Source: Candidatus Avelusimicrobium stercoris (GTDB lineage Bacteria > Elusimicrobiota > Elusimicrobia > Elusimicrobiales > Elusimicrobiaceae). From it: a stretch of DNA of 64,000 bases. The notes beneath the pieces were generated by a model that was not told the origin of the DNA, made no database searches, and worked only from the letters and a program-made list of their open reading frames with translations. Each line of letters begins with the position of its first letter. Position 1 is the first letter of the stretch. Positions 15,581 through 24,743 of the stretch are shown one piece after another. The position numbers and the translations under genes are program-made. The stretch is from positions 101,897 through 165,896 of the forward strand of contig DJFE01000019.1 of assembly GCA_002432025.1 (NCBI GenBank). The letters run 5' to 3'.

Positions 15581-16729
15581 TTAGTCAAGCGGCACGTCAA
15601 TTTTGGTATCTCTTCTCGTAGCGGGATTATATACCGATTGGCGTTTTTTAATTAATTTCTGTTCCTTCAAATCGTACACGTATGTCGTTTTAATGCTGTG
15701 GTCGGAACTGGTGCGTCCTTCAATAAGAGCCTGCCCGTCTTTGTCCCACAGGGCGCGGCGCGTGGTTAATTGCAAATAGCGGCCTTCGGGTTTATCGGCA
15801 ATTGCGTGTTTAATTTTGCTGTACGAAAATTTACTTTCAAAGGTCAGGTTTTTAATGGCTTTTTTGTTTTCGTCCAGCAAGGAGCCCGCCGTCAGGTATT
15901 CGTCAATATCCATATCAAAAATAGGCTTATCGTCAAAATAAAAGGGAATTTTGGCTACGCCGTTGTTGTGATAGGCTTCCACCAATTTATAAAGATAATG
16001 TGCGTGTGTGGCGTAGGCAACATCTTGTGCGGGGTCTTCCGCGTGGTGTACACTGCCCGTATGGATGCCCACCAGTTCGCCCTTGTCATTTAACACGGCG
16101 CTTCCGCACAGGCCGGGGCGTTTTTCAGCCGGCATAGAAATCGTCGTGCGGATAGAAATCGGCGTTACCCCCACAACCTGGCGTTCCGGGATAGCGGCCG
16201 CGGAGGAGTGCGTAAAGCCTTTGGAAAGCAGATTATCCTGCAAATAGGGCGCACCCTCACTAATAGAATAAGGGGCTAACAGCGGCTCAATATCCGCCGG
16301 AAATTTGACTAGCGCCATATCCAGCATACTCTTGGGCGAATAGGCCACCACTTCTACGGTTGCCTCGTGCGGCAAGCCGTTTTTATAGACAATGGCGGTA
16401 AAGGTTCTGTGCAGGGCGTCTTTTTCGCCGGACGACATAGCGATTGCGTGCGTGGCGATAACGCCATAAACTTCGTTCTTCCCGTTATAGGGGATAGAAA
16501 CTACGGTGCCGGAAAAAATGTTCGTGCCGTTTAAACTGGCCGCGGCCTTGCCCGATTCCACCGCCTGAAAGATATAGGCGTCTTTTGGGATGACTTCGGT
16601 AGCCAGAATATTTTTAAGGCGCAGGTTTTCCTGCTCTAACTGTTGAAGTTTGGAGAGAGCCTGCTGTAATTGGGCCTTGCTGGAAACCCCAGAAACATTA
16701 GCCGGAACCGTCGGCGCAACGCGGGGCAA
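15581..16729 (-). CDS. Trypsin-like serine protease domain, separated from its signal peptide by a frameshift
   Basis: 382 residues from TTG 16729, but the same frame stays open upstream (through PSTPALPR) with no start codon, so the true N-terminus is in another frame (16961-16791). The chymotrypsin-fold triad is visible: VIATHAIA (His), LDMALVKFP (Asp) and GLCGSAVLNDKGELVGIHTG (Ser). A heptad-like segment around LQQALSKLQQLEQENLRLKNI precedes it, and a ~120-residue C-terminal region follows. With the leader restored the product would be about 459 residues, exported. Fold is clear; substrate is unknown. Confidence 0.75.
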   Translation of the reverse strand: MPRVAPTVPANVSGVSSKAQLQQALSKLQQLEQENLRLKNILATEVIPKDAYIFQAVESGKAAASLNGTNIFSGTVVSIPYNGKNEVYGVIATHAIAMSSGEKDALHRTFTAIVYKNGLPHEATVEVVAYSPKSMLDMALVKFPADIEPLLAPYSISEGAPYLQDNLLSKGFTHSSAAAIPERQVVGVTPISIRTTISMPAEKRPGLCGSAVLNDKGELVGIHTGSVHHAEDPAQDVAYATHAHYLYKLVEAYHNNGVAKIPFYFDDKPIFDMDIDEYLTAGSLLDENKKAIKNLTFESKFSYSKIKHAIADKPEGRYLQLTTRRALWDKDGQALIEGRTSSDHSIKTTYVYDLKEQKLIKKRQSVYNPATRRDTKIDVPLD

Positions 16730-16790
16730 AGCCGGGGTGGACGGTACAACCGGGGCCGTAGGAAAAGCAACCGCCGAGGGAATTTTTACC

Positions 16791-16961
16791 TTACGTAGGT
16801 AAGGCGGCAGAAGGCAAGCGGCTGACGGCTTTTGCCGAGGCCTTAGACACTTGTTCGGCGGCGCGTATCCCGCGGCTAACCGTTGGTACCTGTGCCTCCG
16901 CCGAAGCGGGCACTAACACAGACAGTAAAAAAGCAAAAGTTAAAAAGGTATATTTTTTCAT
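16791..16961 (-). pseudogene. Signal peptide and N-terminus of the protease, cut off by a +1 frameshift
   Basis: ATG 16961 begins MKKYTFLTFAFLLSVLVP with cleavage after AEAQ, continues 56 residues, then meets TAA at 16793-16791. The protease frame picks up in the next frame (distance 16961 to 16729 is 77 codons plus 1 base), so one extra base lies between about 16812 and 16793. There is no obvious slippery heptamer. Because leader, linker and protease are all well preserved, the shift is recent, a sequencing error, or a phase-variation-like event. Promoter copy C lies right before it, with the predicted transcript start at the ATG. Confidence 0.7.
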
Positions 16962-16967
16962 ACTTAT

Positions 16968-17010
16968 ATTCTAACACTTGTGTCCGGCGCTAACAAGGGC
17001 CAAAGGGCCT
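16968..17010 (-). promoter_or_regulatory. Shared promoter element (copy C) of the exported protease gene
   Basis: On the minus strand AGGCCCTTTGGCCCTTGTTA (17010-16991) ends in the -35 TTGTTA, followed by 17 nt and an extended -10 TGT-TAGAAT (16973-16968), then 6 nt and ATG 16961. The last 15 bases of the block are identical to copy A at 2776-2790. The block overlaps the stop codon of the GT-C gene, so it is an internal promoter at the end of the polysaccharide operon. Confidence 0.65.
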
Positions 17011-18256
17011 ATTTCGCCTTGGGCCCATAATACTTTTTTATGCCTTGTATTAGGCTCGCAAAGGAAAAATCCCGCATTAAATGCACCAGTAGCACCAGGC
17101 TGATTACAGGCCGCAAAAAGGAGCCCAAATTCATCACAAAATCAAAGTACGAATATAAGAAGCAATGGCTAATCAGGTTCATTGGCACGAACAAAAGGGC
17201 AAGCAAGAAAACCGTTAAATTATCGGCTTTTTCCTGCGGGTCTTTTAAAAGGAGCAGCGTGGGCAGAGCCAGTTGGATAAGGGTATAATCATACGATACA
17301 AACGGCAAAAACACTTCGCCAAGCGTTAGCAGCAGGGCGGCGCGGGCCAAACGGCGGTTTATAAACAGCGTATAGGCGCTGGTAAACGCAAAAAAGCCCA
17401 AGGCAAACACCGCATAATAGGGCATCGTTTGGCGGGAAAACCACAGCAAGGCTTCCCAACTTTCGGGCGAACCCTGGACTTGCGTCAGCAGAAATACGGG
17501 CACCCGGATTAGATTAAAAAACGAGTGGGAAAACTGCAACCCCAAAGGCATTAATTGGTGCCAAAGATTGAACCCGGCAAACCCGGAGGAGTCAAAACCA
17601 AATCCGCTTAATTCCCCTACCGCCAGCAGAACGCCGCTAAAAAGCACCATCCCGGCCAGTTCCTTATAGCGTTTATCCGCCATAAAAAGCACAAGGAAGA
17701 CGGCGGGATAAAGTTTCATATTGATTGCCAGGGCGAGCAGCAGGGCCGCCACCCAAAAGCGTTTGGCTTGGTAGCACAGCAGAAAAGCGGCGCAGACGGC
17801 AAACAAAAGGATTTCCGTATTGGCGCGGTCCAGCGCAAAGAGGAGCGGAAAGGAGCACAGCGTAAAAATGGCGGCGGCGGACCATTTTTGTTTGAGGAAC
17901 GAAAACGCCCGGCAGGCAAGGCCAAAATACAGCGTGGCTCCCCCCACTAGCATTGTATAGAGCGAGACTTTTTCCGGCAAGAATTTAAGCCCTTGTAATG
18001 CCCATACAAAGAACGGGAAATAATTGCCGTTCTGCTCGCCGAGGGCGATTTGCAAGGTGTCGTAAAAATCGTTAAAGCGGTAACGCGGGTCAAACAGAAA
18101 GGTAACATACGGGTAATACGCGCGGTGCAAAAACAAATTCACCGAACAAACCGCAAGGGCGAGAATCATCCCGGCGAGCAAGACGCCGCAAAAGCGTTTC
18201 ACCCGTGTTTCCGGCGTAATTTCTTTTAGCCAAAATTCCCTAATCTGTGCCCACAT
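17009..18256 (-). CDS. GT-C type membrane glycosyltransferase (GT87/DUF2029-like)
   Basis: 415 residues with about ten membrane helices. Early Asp residues after helix 1 (DPRYRFNDFYDTL), FALDRANTEILLF and LALAINMKLYPAVFLVLF are typical of the DUF2029/GT87 group of polyprenyl-phosphate-sugar-dependent glycosyltransferases that add sugars on the outer face of the inner membrane. It is the last gene of the polysaccharide operon, 1 nt after the preceding glycosyltransferase. Its sugar is not predictable. Confidence 0.75.
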   Translation of the reverse strand: MWAQIREFWLKEITPETRVKRFCGVLLAGMILALAVCSVNLFLHRAYYPYVTFLFDPRYRFNDFYDTLQIALGEQNGNYFPFFVWALQGLKFLPEKVSLYTMLVGGATLYFGLACRAFSFLKQKWSAAAIFTLCSFPLLFALDRANTEILLFAVCAAFLLCYQAKRFWVAALLLALAINMKLYPAVFLVLFMADKRYKELAGMVLFSGVLLAVGELSGFGFDSSGFAGFNLWHQLMPLGLQFSHSFFNLIRVPVFLLTQVQGSPESWEALLWFSRQTMPYYAVFALGFFAFTSAYTLFINRRLARAALLLTLGEVFLPFVSYDYTLIQLALPTLLLLKDPQEKADNLTVFLLALLFVPMNLISHCFLYSYFDFVMNLGSFLRPVISLVLLVHLMRDFSFASLIQGIKKYYGPKAK

Positions 18257-18257
18257 A

Positions 18258-19193
18258 TTATTTTTTCTTTTTTTTGCTAAATAAGGTAATTAATTTTAGC
18301 AAGTTACGAGCAAAAAAGAATTTTATTTTTTGTGTAGAGTTCAAATCATTTTTGACTAAATCTTCATTTAATTTGTTGCCGTTATAATGGGTATAATTTT
18401 TGCGGAAAGAGCCGAAAATATACCCCAAAAAGCCGTGTTTGCCAACGTGTTCCAATACATAAGTGCGTAAGTTTTGGTCTTCTATCATTTGCAAGGAATT
18501 TAAAAAACCTACCGTCCAAAACATATTGCGCGCCGACGAAGGAATATAACTCTTTTCCGAGCCGCGCGTATTCCAATCATCCCCAGAAAAAACAACATCC
18601 AATGTACATTTATCCATTATTTCCCCTTGGGGCAAGAAAATACGTCCTTTTTTATTTAAAATCTCACAAATTAAGGCCAAATGCGGGAACATATTGGGAA
18701 TATTGTTATACATATTCATTAATACGCCGTTTGTAATAATACTGGTGCGGTAAATTCCCGCCGGAACAAAGGTACATTGGCGGACTATTTTTGCGATGTC
18801 GCTTGTGCCTTGCAAATCGTCTTTGCGGGTAAGGAGCAAGTCATATTCTCCCGTTTCTAATGCCGCTTCTATTTCGGGCCAGGCTCCCCATTTAAAGGAA
18901 TCGTCATCGCAAACTACCCACACATAGGGTGTGGTGGATATTTCGTAAGCGCGGGTGATATTAGCATTTCCGCCAATATTTTTATGGTGGCGGATATGTG
19001 TGATATTGGTAAATTTTTTGGCAAATTCCGCAATAATCTCGCTGGAACCGTCCGTAGAAGCATTATCCAAAACTGTTATGGAACAATCCTTAACCGGGCT
19101 GTTTGGCGCGGTTAATTGCTCCAAGGTATGCTTGATATACGGCTTACGATTATAAGTGGGAATAATGATTTCTAGTTGAGTTTGAATTTCCAT
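18258..19193 (-). CDS. Family 2 glycosyltransferase (paralog 3)
   Basis: 311 residues. The GT-A nucleotide-sugar fold starts with LEIIIPTYNRKPYIKHTLEQ, then TVLDNASTDGSSEII, KNIGGNANITRAYEI and the metal-binding VVCDDDSFKWG. It shares these blocks with the two genes upstream, so the three arose by duplication, and the C-terminal halves have diverged, which usually tracks acceptor choice. The C-terminus ends in a poly-Lys run. Its start overlaps the preceding gene by 22 nt. Predicted to act at the inner face of the inner membrane. Confidence 0.85.
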   Translation of the reverse strand: MEIQTQLEIIIPTYNRKPYIKHTLEQLTAPNSPVKDCSITVLDNASTDGSSEIIAEFAKKFTNITHIRHHKNIGGNANITRAYEISTTPYVWVVCDDDSFKWGAWPEIEAALETGEYDLLLTRKDDLQGTSDIAKIVRQCTFVPAGIYRTSIITNGVLMNMYNNIPNMFPHLALICEILNKKGRIFLPQGEIMDKCTLDVVFSGDDWNTRGSEKSYIPSSARNMFWTVGFLNSLQMIEDQNLRTYVLEHVGKHGFLGYIFGSFRKNYTHYNGNKLNEDLVKNDLNSTQKIKFFFARNLLKLITLFSKKKKK

Positions 19194-20140
19194 ATTCTTG
19201 TTTTTATATGGCCAAATAGGCGAATATTTAATCCTTTTTCGTCCTTAAAAAACGAACAGCAAAAGGCAAACGGTGCCAATAAAGCAAAGGCTAATTTTCC
19301 CCATCCATTGGATAAGTGGATGCCTTCAAAATAGGTGTAGAATAAACCTTTTCCGTCTGCCATATAACGACCACAGAAATTATAGAAATTTTCATTTTCG
19401 GCATTGGCAAAAAAAGAACATTTTTGACGGTAATCCGATCTTTGTAACATTGGGATAGAACTTAAATAGCCTTTCGCCCAAAACATATTTTTGAGTAAAG
19501 GATGTACTTGATTAACTTTTTTGGCTCCTCTAACATAAGAATCGTTACCGGGATTCAATTTCATAGTTACCAAAGGTTTTTGTAAAATCGGCAATTTATC
19601 CCCCGTATTGATGGCGGCTGCGGCCACTGCCAACTGCGGAAACATATTAGAAATGTTAAAGTACATATTCATAAGTACATCAGGGGTTATTAAGTCAGTT
19701 CTATATATAGCCGCAGGGACAAACGAAAGTTGCTTAAATAGATATTGAACCCCCTTTTCCGGCGAGTTGTAGTTTGCAACCACGATCGCAGGAGGGTTGT
19801 TTTTAAGAGCCAACTCCAACTCGTGCCAATTTGTCAAATCATATTCGTCGTCATCACACATTACCCACACATAAGAGGCCGTGGCCATTTCGTAGGCGCG
19901 GGTGATATTGGCATTACCGCCGATATTTTTCGGGTGGCGGATATGGGTAACATTTGCAAATTTCTTGGCAAAAATTTCTATTACCTCGCTTGAACCGTCC
20001 GTAGAGGCGTTATCTAAAACCGTGAGAGGCAAATCTTTTAGCGGCGAATTACCGGACAAAATAGTTTCCAAGGTTTTTTTACACTGTTCCTTGCGATTGT
20101 AGGTGATAAGAATGCATTGTATTGAACTGTTTAATTTCAT
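19172..20140 (-). CDS. Family 2 glycosyltransferase (paralog 2)
   Basis: 322 residues with the same ordered blocks as its neighbour: ILITYNRKEQCKKTLE, TVLDNASTDGSSEVIE, KNIGGNANITRAYEM and WVMCDDDEYD. A hydrophobic stretch LAFALLAPFAFCCSF near the C-terminus may attach to the membrane. It begins 5 nt after the previous gene. Confidence 0.85.
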   Translation of the reverse strand: MKLNSSIQCILITYNRKEQCKKTLETILSGNSPLKDLPLTVLDNASTDGSSEVIEIFAKKFANVTHIRHPKNIGGNANITRAYEMATASYVWVMCDDDEYDLTNWHELELALKNNPPAIVVANYNSPEKGVQYLFKQLSFVPAAIYRTDLITPDVLMNMYFNISNMFPQLAVAAAAINTGDKLPILQKPLVTMKLNPGNDSYVRGAKKVNQVHPLLKNMFWAKGYLSSIPMLQRSDYRQKCSFFANAENENFYNFCGRYMADGKGLFYTYFEGIHLSNGWGKLAFALLAPFAFCCSFFKDEKGLNIRLFGHIKTRIWKFKLN

Positions 20141-20145
20141 ACTAA

Positions 20146-21111
20146 CTATTTATGCGAAACCCATATTTTTGTTTTGATACCAAAAAAGAAAATATACCAA
20201 GCATTATTTTCTTTTTGCTGATATATGGAAACAGAAATCCATAAAAATATTTTTCTCCAGAAAGGTAAGACACGAGTAACTTCAAGGGCTGGCAAAAAAT
20301 TACCTTTGGAAATATACCACGAAAATATGCACCTATTGAATTCACCCCAACTTCCATGTATCGCAATTATACTACGGGCCATACATTGTTGCTGTAATTT
20401 TTTGTTAGATATTTGGGCAATAACATTAGCCCACCCAACTATCCAACTCATAGATCTTTGTTTTAAGTAAAGTTCGGTGTTATCATAACCTCTAATATAA
20501 GAAGTATCTGTAGTTTGTTTCATACCATTAGTAACTAATGGTTTTTGTAATAAATATGGAATATAGCCATTGTTGATGTAGGTTATAATAGGTGGTATGT
20601 GTGGAAATAAAGTGTAAATATTATTTACAATATTTGCCATTTCCGTATTAGTAAATAGAGAAGTATGCACAATATTACAAGAAACAAAACTCATTTGTAA
20701 AAGTAAGGCTGGAATACTTTTTTCTTCTCCGTTTTGCAAGTTATAATTTGCGGCACAAATAACTTTTTCACCTTTTTGTATGGCTTTTTCAACTTCGGGC
20801 CAAGCATCCAAAAAGATAATATCATCATCACCTAGTAACCAAACATACTCTTTTGAAGCATACTCTAAAGCCCTAGCAATATTTCCGCCAATTCCTAAAT
20901 TATAATGATTTCTTATATAAGAAATATTGGAATGTGTTTTCTTTATTTTCTCAATATAATTTGGGGTATTATCAGAAGAGTTATTATCCAACACGAGAAT
21001 ATTTATATCTTTAATCGGGGATTTGTCATCCAATAATTGGGTTAAAGTTTGAGCCAGTAGATGTTGTCTATTATATGTTGGAATAATGATTTCTAATTTG
21101 TTTTTTAACAT
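20146..21111 (-). CDS. Family 2 glycosyltransferase (paralog 1), AT-rich
   Basis: 321 residues from ATG 21111. Blocks: LEIIIPTYNRQHLLAQTLTQ, LVLDNNSSDNTPNYIE, YNLGIGGNIARALEY and WLLGDDDIIF. Base composition is clearly more AT-rich than the genes on both sides, with codons such as ATA, AAT and TTA frequent, so it was probably acquired separately from its two paralogs, or replaced an older copy. It follows the epimerase by 17 nt. Confidence 0.85.
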   Translation of the reverse strand: MLKNKLEIIIPTYNRQHLLAQTLTQLLDDKSPIKDINILVLDNNSSDNTPNYIEKIKKTHSNISYIRNHYNLGIGGNIARALEYASKEYVWLLGDDDIIFLDAWPEVEKAIQKGEKVICAANYNLQNGEEKSIPALLLQMSFVSCNIVHTSLFTNTEMANIVNNIYTLFPHIPPIITYINNGYIPYLLQKPLVTNGMKQTTDTSYIRGYDNTELYLKQRSMSWIVGWANVIAQISNKKLQQQCMARSIIAIHGSWGEFNRCIFSWYISKGNFLPALEVTRVLPFWRKIFLWISVSIYQQKENNAWYIFFFGIKTKIWVSHK

Positions 21112-21128
21112 AATTGTTTTCCCTTGAT

Positions 21129-22145
21129 TTAAGAATTTTTTACCCACTCTAACATACGGCGGATGCCGGACTCTTTATCTACTTTCGGCGTCCAGTTTAA
21201 CAGGCGCGAGGCCTTGGCGATATCGGCCACGAAAATCTTTTGGTCGCTTTCGCGCGGGGGCAGTTGCGTATAGTGCAATTTGATGTTAAGTTCTTTTTCC
21301 AAAAAGGCAAAAAGTTCCAGCAGGGATAAACTGTTTTGCATCCCGCCGCCAATATTAAAGGATTGGCCTTTAATCTCGTTAATATGTTTGGCCGCGGAAA
21401 GATACAGCGCGACCATATCGTCGGCGTGCAACACATCGCGCACCTGCTTGCCGTTGCCGGAGATGGTAAAGCGCGTGGCGGGGTCTTTTACCGTATTAAC
21501 GGCTTGTTGGCAGAACCAACTAATCCACCCTTGGTCAAAGGTGCCAAACTGGCGGCTGCCGTACATAGACGAGTGGCGGAAGACCGCGGTTTTTAAGCCG
21601 AAAATGCGGGAATAGTCCAGCATATACTGGTCGGCCGCGCCCTTGGAGCAACCGTACGGGGAGTGAAAATCCAAGGTGATTTTTTCGTCAAAACCGTTCG
21701 GGTATTGTTCGCAAATATAGCGGGTCTCCTTTTCAATATAAGTATATTGTTCCAAATCCCCATACACCTTATTGGTGGAGGAGTAAATCACCCCGCAATG
21801 CGGCGCAAACTGGCGGACGCTTTCCAATACGTTAAAGGTTCCCAAGGTGTTGGTTTCAAAGTCCAGGCGCGGGTTTGCGATAGAAGTAGTCATAGCCACT
21901 TGCCCGGCCAAGTGGAAAATAATGTCCGGCTGGACCTCTTTAATAAAATTACTTACGGCCTGAAAATCCCACGTGTTTAGTTTTGCAAAGCGGAAGGAGC
22001 CTTGCTCTTGGAGCCAAGATAAGTTTTTATCCGAACCCACGCGGGATAAGTTATCAATAATATAAACGTCCTGCTTTTCGGCCAGTAACGCCGAAGCAAT
22101 ATTAGAACCCAAAAAACCGCAACCGCCTGTAATTAAATATTTCAT
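21129..22145 (-). CDS. CDP-paratose 2-epimerase (CDP-tyvelose epimerase)-like SDR
   Basis: 338 residues, extended short-chain dehydrogenase. The NAD motif is ITGGCGFLGSN, the YxxxK is in SPYGCSKGAAD, and the region FDEKITLDFHSPYGCSKGA plus VFRHSSMYGSRQFGTFDQGW closely matches the tyvelose epimerase RfbE family, which inverts C2 of CDP-paratose. With rfbF/G/H in the same operon this suggests a CDP-3,6-dideoxyhexose with D-arabino configuration, or an epimerase adapted to a branched analogue. Overlaps the upstream gene by 4 nt (ATGA). Confidence 0.75.
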   Translation of the reverse strand: MKYLITGGCGFLGSNIASALLAEKQDVYIIDNLSRVGSDKNLSWLQEQGSFRFAKLNTWDFQAVSNFIKEVQPDIIFHLAGQVAMTTSIANPRLDFETNTLGTFNVLESVRQFAPHCGVIYSSTNKVYGDLEQYTYIEKETRYICEQYPNGFDEKITLDFHSPYGCSKGAADQYMLDYSRIFGLKTAVFRHSSMYGSRQFGTFDQGWISWFCQQAVNTVKDPATRFTISGNGKQVRDVLHADDMVALYLSAAKHINEIKGQSFNIGGGMQNSLSLLELFAFLEKELNIKLHYTQLPPRESDQKIFVADIAKASRLLNWTPKVDKESGIRRMLEWVKNS

Positions 22146-22960
22146 TTTTTCTCCCCTTGTGCTATTTTGTTTAAACCATCTTGCAAGGATACGCGCGCTT
22201 GCCAGCCCAAGGCTTTTAAAGCGGCGGTATCCACTTCGTAGTCCAGTTGTTCGTTCTTGCGGTAAGGTACGGCGCCAAAGTTTAGGCGCGTAGTTGTGTT
22301 GCCGCAGGCACGCTGAACCAGTAAGACTAAATCTTTTATGCTTGTTTTGCGGTTGGTGCCCACCTCAAAGGCGGTTACCTTTCCGCGCGGAAATTCATCT
22401 GTATGTTTTAAGATACACAGATACGCGTTTACCACATCATCTATATAAGTAAAATCCCGTGTCTGCGCGCCTTCCGTCAAGTTCAGTTCAGGCACGTTAT
22501 CGCGGAAACTTTTAAACAGAAACGCAATAAACTTGTTGGGCGTATCAAACGGACCGTAAAAATGGTCCAGCCGGATATTTACCGCCGTGATGTTATCTGC
22601 GTATAGTTTTAGCCACTCCGCAAATTGCGCCTTAGACAGCGCATACGGATTGAGAAAACGCGTTAAAATCGTATCGGTATTTAGGAAGGCTTTTACTTTA
22701 TGCTTTATGGCCAGGTGAAGCACCTTTAACGGGAACAGCAAATTGCCTTCGGCCAGTTGGGCCATATTCTCCCCGTTCCTGCCATAGCAGGTGGCTAAAT
22801 GGATAACGGCAAACACGGGTTGTTTGGTAAACAACGCTTCGGCCTGTTCGTCCGAAAACGCGCGGCGCAGGCAAAGGGTATTATACCCCTCCGCCTGTAA
22901 TGCCGCCGATAAGTGTTTGCCTAAATAGCCGGTCCCCCCGGTAAGAATAACGGTTTTCAT
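22142..22960 (-). CDS. NAD(P)-dependent sugar epimerase/reductase (CDP-abequose/paratose synthase-like)
   Basis: 272 residues, extended SDR with LTGGTGYLGKHLS and the catalytic Tyr/Lys in FLNPYALSKAQF. The pattern around NTDTILTRFLNPYALSK and RDFTYIDDVVNAY resembles RfbJ/RfbS-type enzymes, which reduce C4 of CDP-4-keto-3,6-dideoxyglucose to abequose or paratose. In this operon it could alternatively reduce the product of the TPP enzyme just upstream (the YerF-type step of yersiniose synthesis). Overlaps the TPP gene by 4 nt, which suggests linked steps. Confidence 0.65.
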   Translation of the reverse strand: MKTVILTGGTGYLGKHLSAALQAEGYNTLCLRRAFSDEQAEALFTKQPVFAVIHLATCYGRNGENMAQLAEGNLLFPLKVLHLAIKHKVKAFLNTDTILTRFLNPYALSKAQFAEWLKLYADNITAVNIRLDHFYGPFDTPNKFIAFLFKSFRDNVPELNLTEGAQTRDFTYIDDVVNAYLCILKHTDEFPRGKVTAFEVGTNRKTSIKDLVLLVQRACGNTTTRLNFGAVPYRKNEQLDYEVDTAALKALGWQARVSLQDGLNKIAQGEKK

Positions 22961-24732
22961 TTAATGGTATTTTCTTCCATTTCTTTGCGGTCCAGGAACG
23001 GATACATATCTTCCAAGGACGGGCTAATCATCGTGCCGTCAGGCAGTTTGCGCGCGGAAAGTTTCGGCGCAAAGGTGTAATTTTCGGTGCAGTCCACTTC
23101 GCACACCACGGGGCCGTGCATTGCCAATACCTGCTGTAATTTATCGGCCAATTCGCTGTTTTTATTAATGCGCACGGCGGGCAGGCCAAAGGCTTCGGCT
23201 ACTTTTACAAAGTCCGGCACTTCTACCCCGCTTTGCACGTTGCATCCCGTCAGCCGCCCGTTAAAAAAGTTGCGCTGGGTTTGGATAATGGAAATATATT
23301 CCCCATTTTTCAGCACAAAAATTTTAAGCGGCAACTTATTGGTTTTTACGGTTTGCAACTCTTGCAAATTCATCATAATACTGCCGTCGCCTTCCAAGCA
23401 GATAACGTTCTGGCGGTTACTGGCGGCGCATACGCCGATAGCCGCGGGCAGGCCATAACCCATAGAAGCGTCGCCGGAGTTTAATAACAGCCGTTCCCCC
23501 GCCTTGCTTTCAAACGCTTGGAAAAACGCCACGCAGGCCGTACCATTGGAGGCCACTACGCGGCTTTTGGGCGGGAGGATTTGGCTCAATTTTTCCATAA
23601 AGAGATACGGGTGAACTTTGTCAGCCGGATTAATGGAAAACTCCCGCAGGGGCGGATATTTGGCGCGCATTTGGCGGCAGTATTCGCGCCACGGGGCGAT
23701 ATCAAGCAGTCCAACTTGCGCGGTTACTTGCCGCAGAAAATCCCCCGCGTCAGCGCAAATGGGCAAATCCGGGCGCACCGTCGGCTTTTTTAGTTCGGCA
23801 GGGTCAATATCCACCACGATTTTTTTAGCGTTTTTAGCAAAATTTTCCCAATTATAACTTACTTGGCGGATGTTGTTGCGCGTACCTACGCACAGCACCA
23901 CATCGGCGTTTTGCAGCGCAAAATTGCCCGCGCGCTGGCCCACCGTGCCGATACGGCCCGCAAACAGCGGGTCATCGGACGGAATTAAATCAAAACCGTT
24001 AAACGTGCCCAATACGGGGATTTGGGTTTTATCCAAAAACGCGCGCAGGTCCGCTTGCGCTCCCGCACAGCGAATTCCGTTCCCGGCCACAAGTACTGGG
24101 CGTTTAGCGTTTTTTAAGAGTTCTGCCGCTTGGCGGACTAGGTCCGAAATGTCAGCCGCTTTTCCCGCCGGGCGGACAAACTTTTTGAGTTTGGTTTCGT
24201 CAATCGGCGCGGCCTGCACGTTTAGCGGAATATCCAGCCACACCGGGCCCGGGCGGCCGGTGGTCGCCTGAAAAACGGCTTCCTCTATGGCGGCGTCAAT
24301 GTCGTAAGGGTCGGTAACCATTTTGGCAAATTTGGTCAGCGGCGTAACCACGCGGATAATGTTTACCTCTTGGTCGCCCAGTTGGCGCAAGGGGATATCC
24401 GGGCACGAAGCCAAGGTAGTGGTATATTTTACTTGGCCGGAAATAAACAGCACGGGCGCACTGTCCGTCCACGAGCCAAAAAGACCGTTTAAGCAGTTTA
24501 GCCCCCCCGGGCCCGTGGTTACGCACGCTACGGCCAATTTTTGGTTGGCGCGCGCGTAGCCTTCGGCGCACATAGAGGAGGCTTGTTCGTTATGGTTGCA
24601 AATCAGGCGGATTTTTTGGCTTTTGCCAAAACTATCGTCCAAGTGCATTGCGCCGCCGCCGGACACCATAAAGGCGGTGTCCACGCCTAACGCTTCCAAC
24701 TTTTTAACTAAATAATCCGAGGTTTTAATCAT
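22957..24732 (-). CDS. Thiamine-pyrophosphate enzyme, acetolactate-synthase-like (candidate YerE-type branched-sugar synthase)
   Basis: 591 residues with the three-domain layout of acetohydroxyacid synthases. The cofactor-activating Glu is in CNHNEQASSMCAEGYAR; TTGPGGLN and the TPP/Mg motif GDGSIMMNLQELQTVKTNKL (GDGS...N) are present; the C-terminus has the ARKLPDGTMISPSLEDMYPF tail typical of TPP enzymes found in O-antigen loci. In Yersinia YerE uses TPP and pyruvate to add a two-carbon unit to CDP-4-keto-3,6-dideoxyglucose, the product expected from rfbF/G/H here. True acetolactate synthase is less likely: no small subunit and no branched-chain genes are near. Substrate is inference. Confidence 0.75.
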   Translation of the reverse strand: MIKTSDYLVKKLEALGVDTAFMVSGGGAMHLDDSFGKSQKIRLICNHNEQASSMCAEGYARANQKLAVACVTTGPGGLNCLNGLFGSWTDSAPVLFISGQVKYTTTLASCPDIPLRQLGDQEVNIIRVVTPLTKFAKMVTDPYDIDAAIEEAVFQATTGRPGPVWLDIPLNVQAAPIDETKLKKFVRPAGKAADISDLVRQAAELLKNAKRPVLVAGNGIRCAGAQADLRAFLDKTQIPVLGTFNGFDLIPSDDPLFAGRIGTVGQRAGNFALQNADVVLCVGTRNNIRQVSYNWENFAKNAKKIVVDIDPAELKKPTVRPDLPICADAGDFLRQVTAQVGLLDIAPWREYCRQMRAKYPPLREFSINPADKVHPYLFMEKLSQILPPKSRVVASNGTACVAFFQAFESKAGERLLLNSGDASMGYGLPAAIGVCAASNRQNVICLEGDGSIMMNLQELQTVKTNKLPLKIFVLKNGEYISIIQTQRNFFNGRLTGCNVQSGVEVPDFVKVAEAFGLPAVRINKNSELADKLQQVLAMHGPVVCEVDCTENYTFAPKLSARKLPDGTMISPSLEDMYPFLDRKEMEENTIK

Positions 24733-24743
24733 AGGTGAAGACC

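Noticed and set aside
22957..24732. Acetolactate synthase for branched-chain amino acids
   Set aside because: No regulatory subunit and no ilv/leu genes nearby; embedded in the sugar operon and carries the O-antigen-type C-terminal tail. Not fully excluded.
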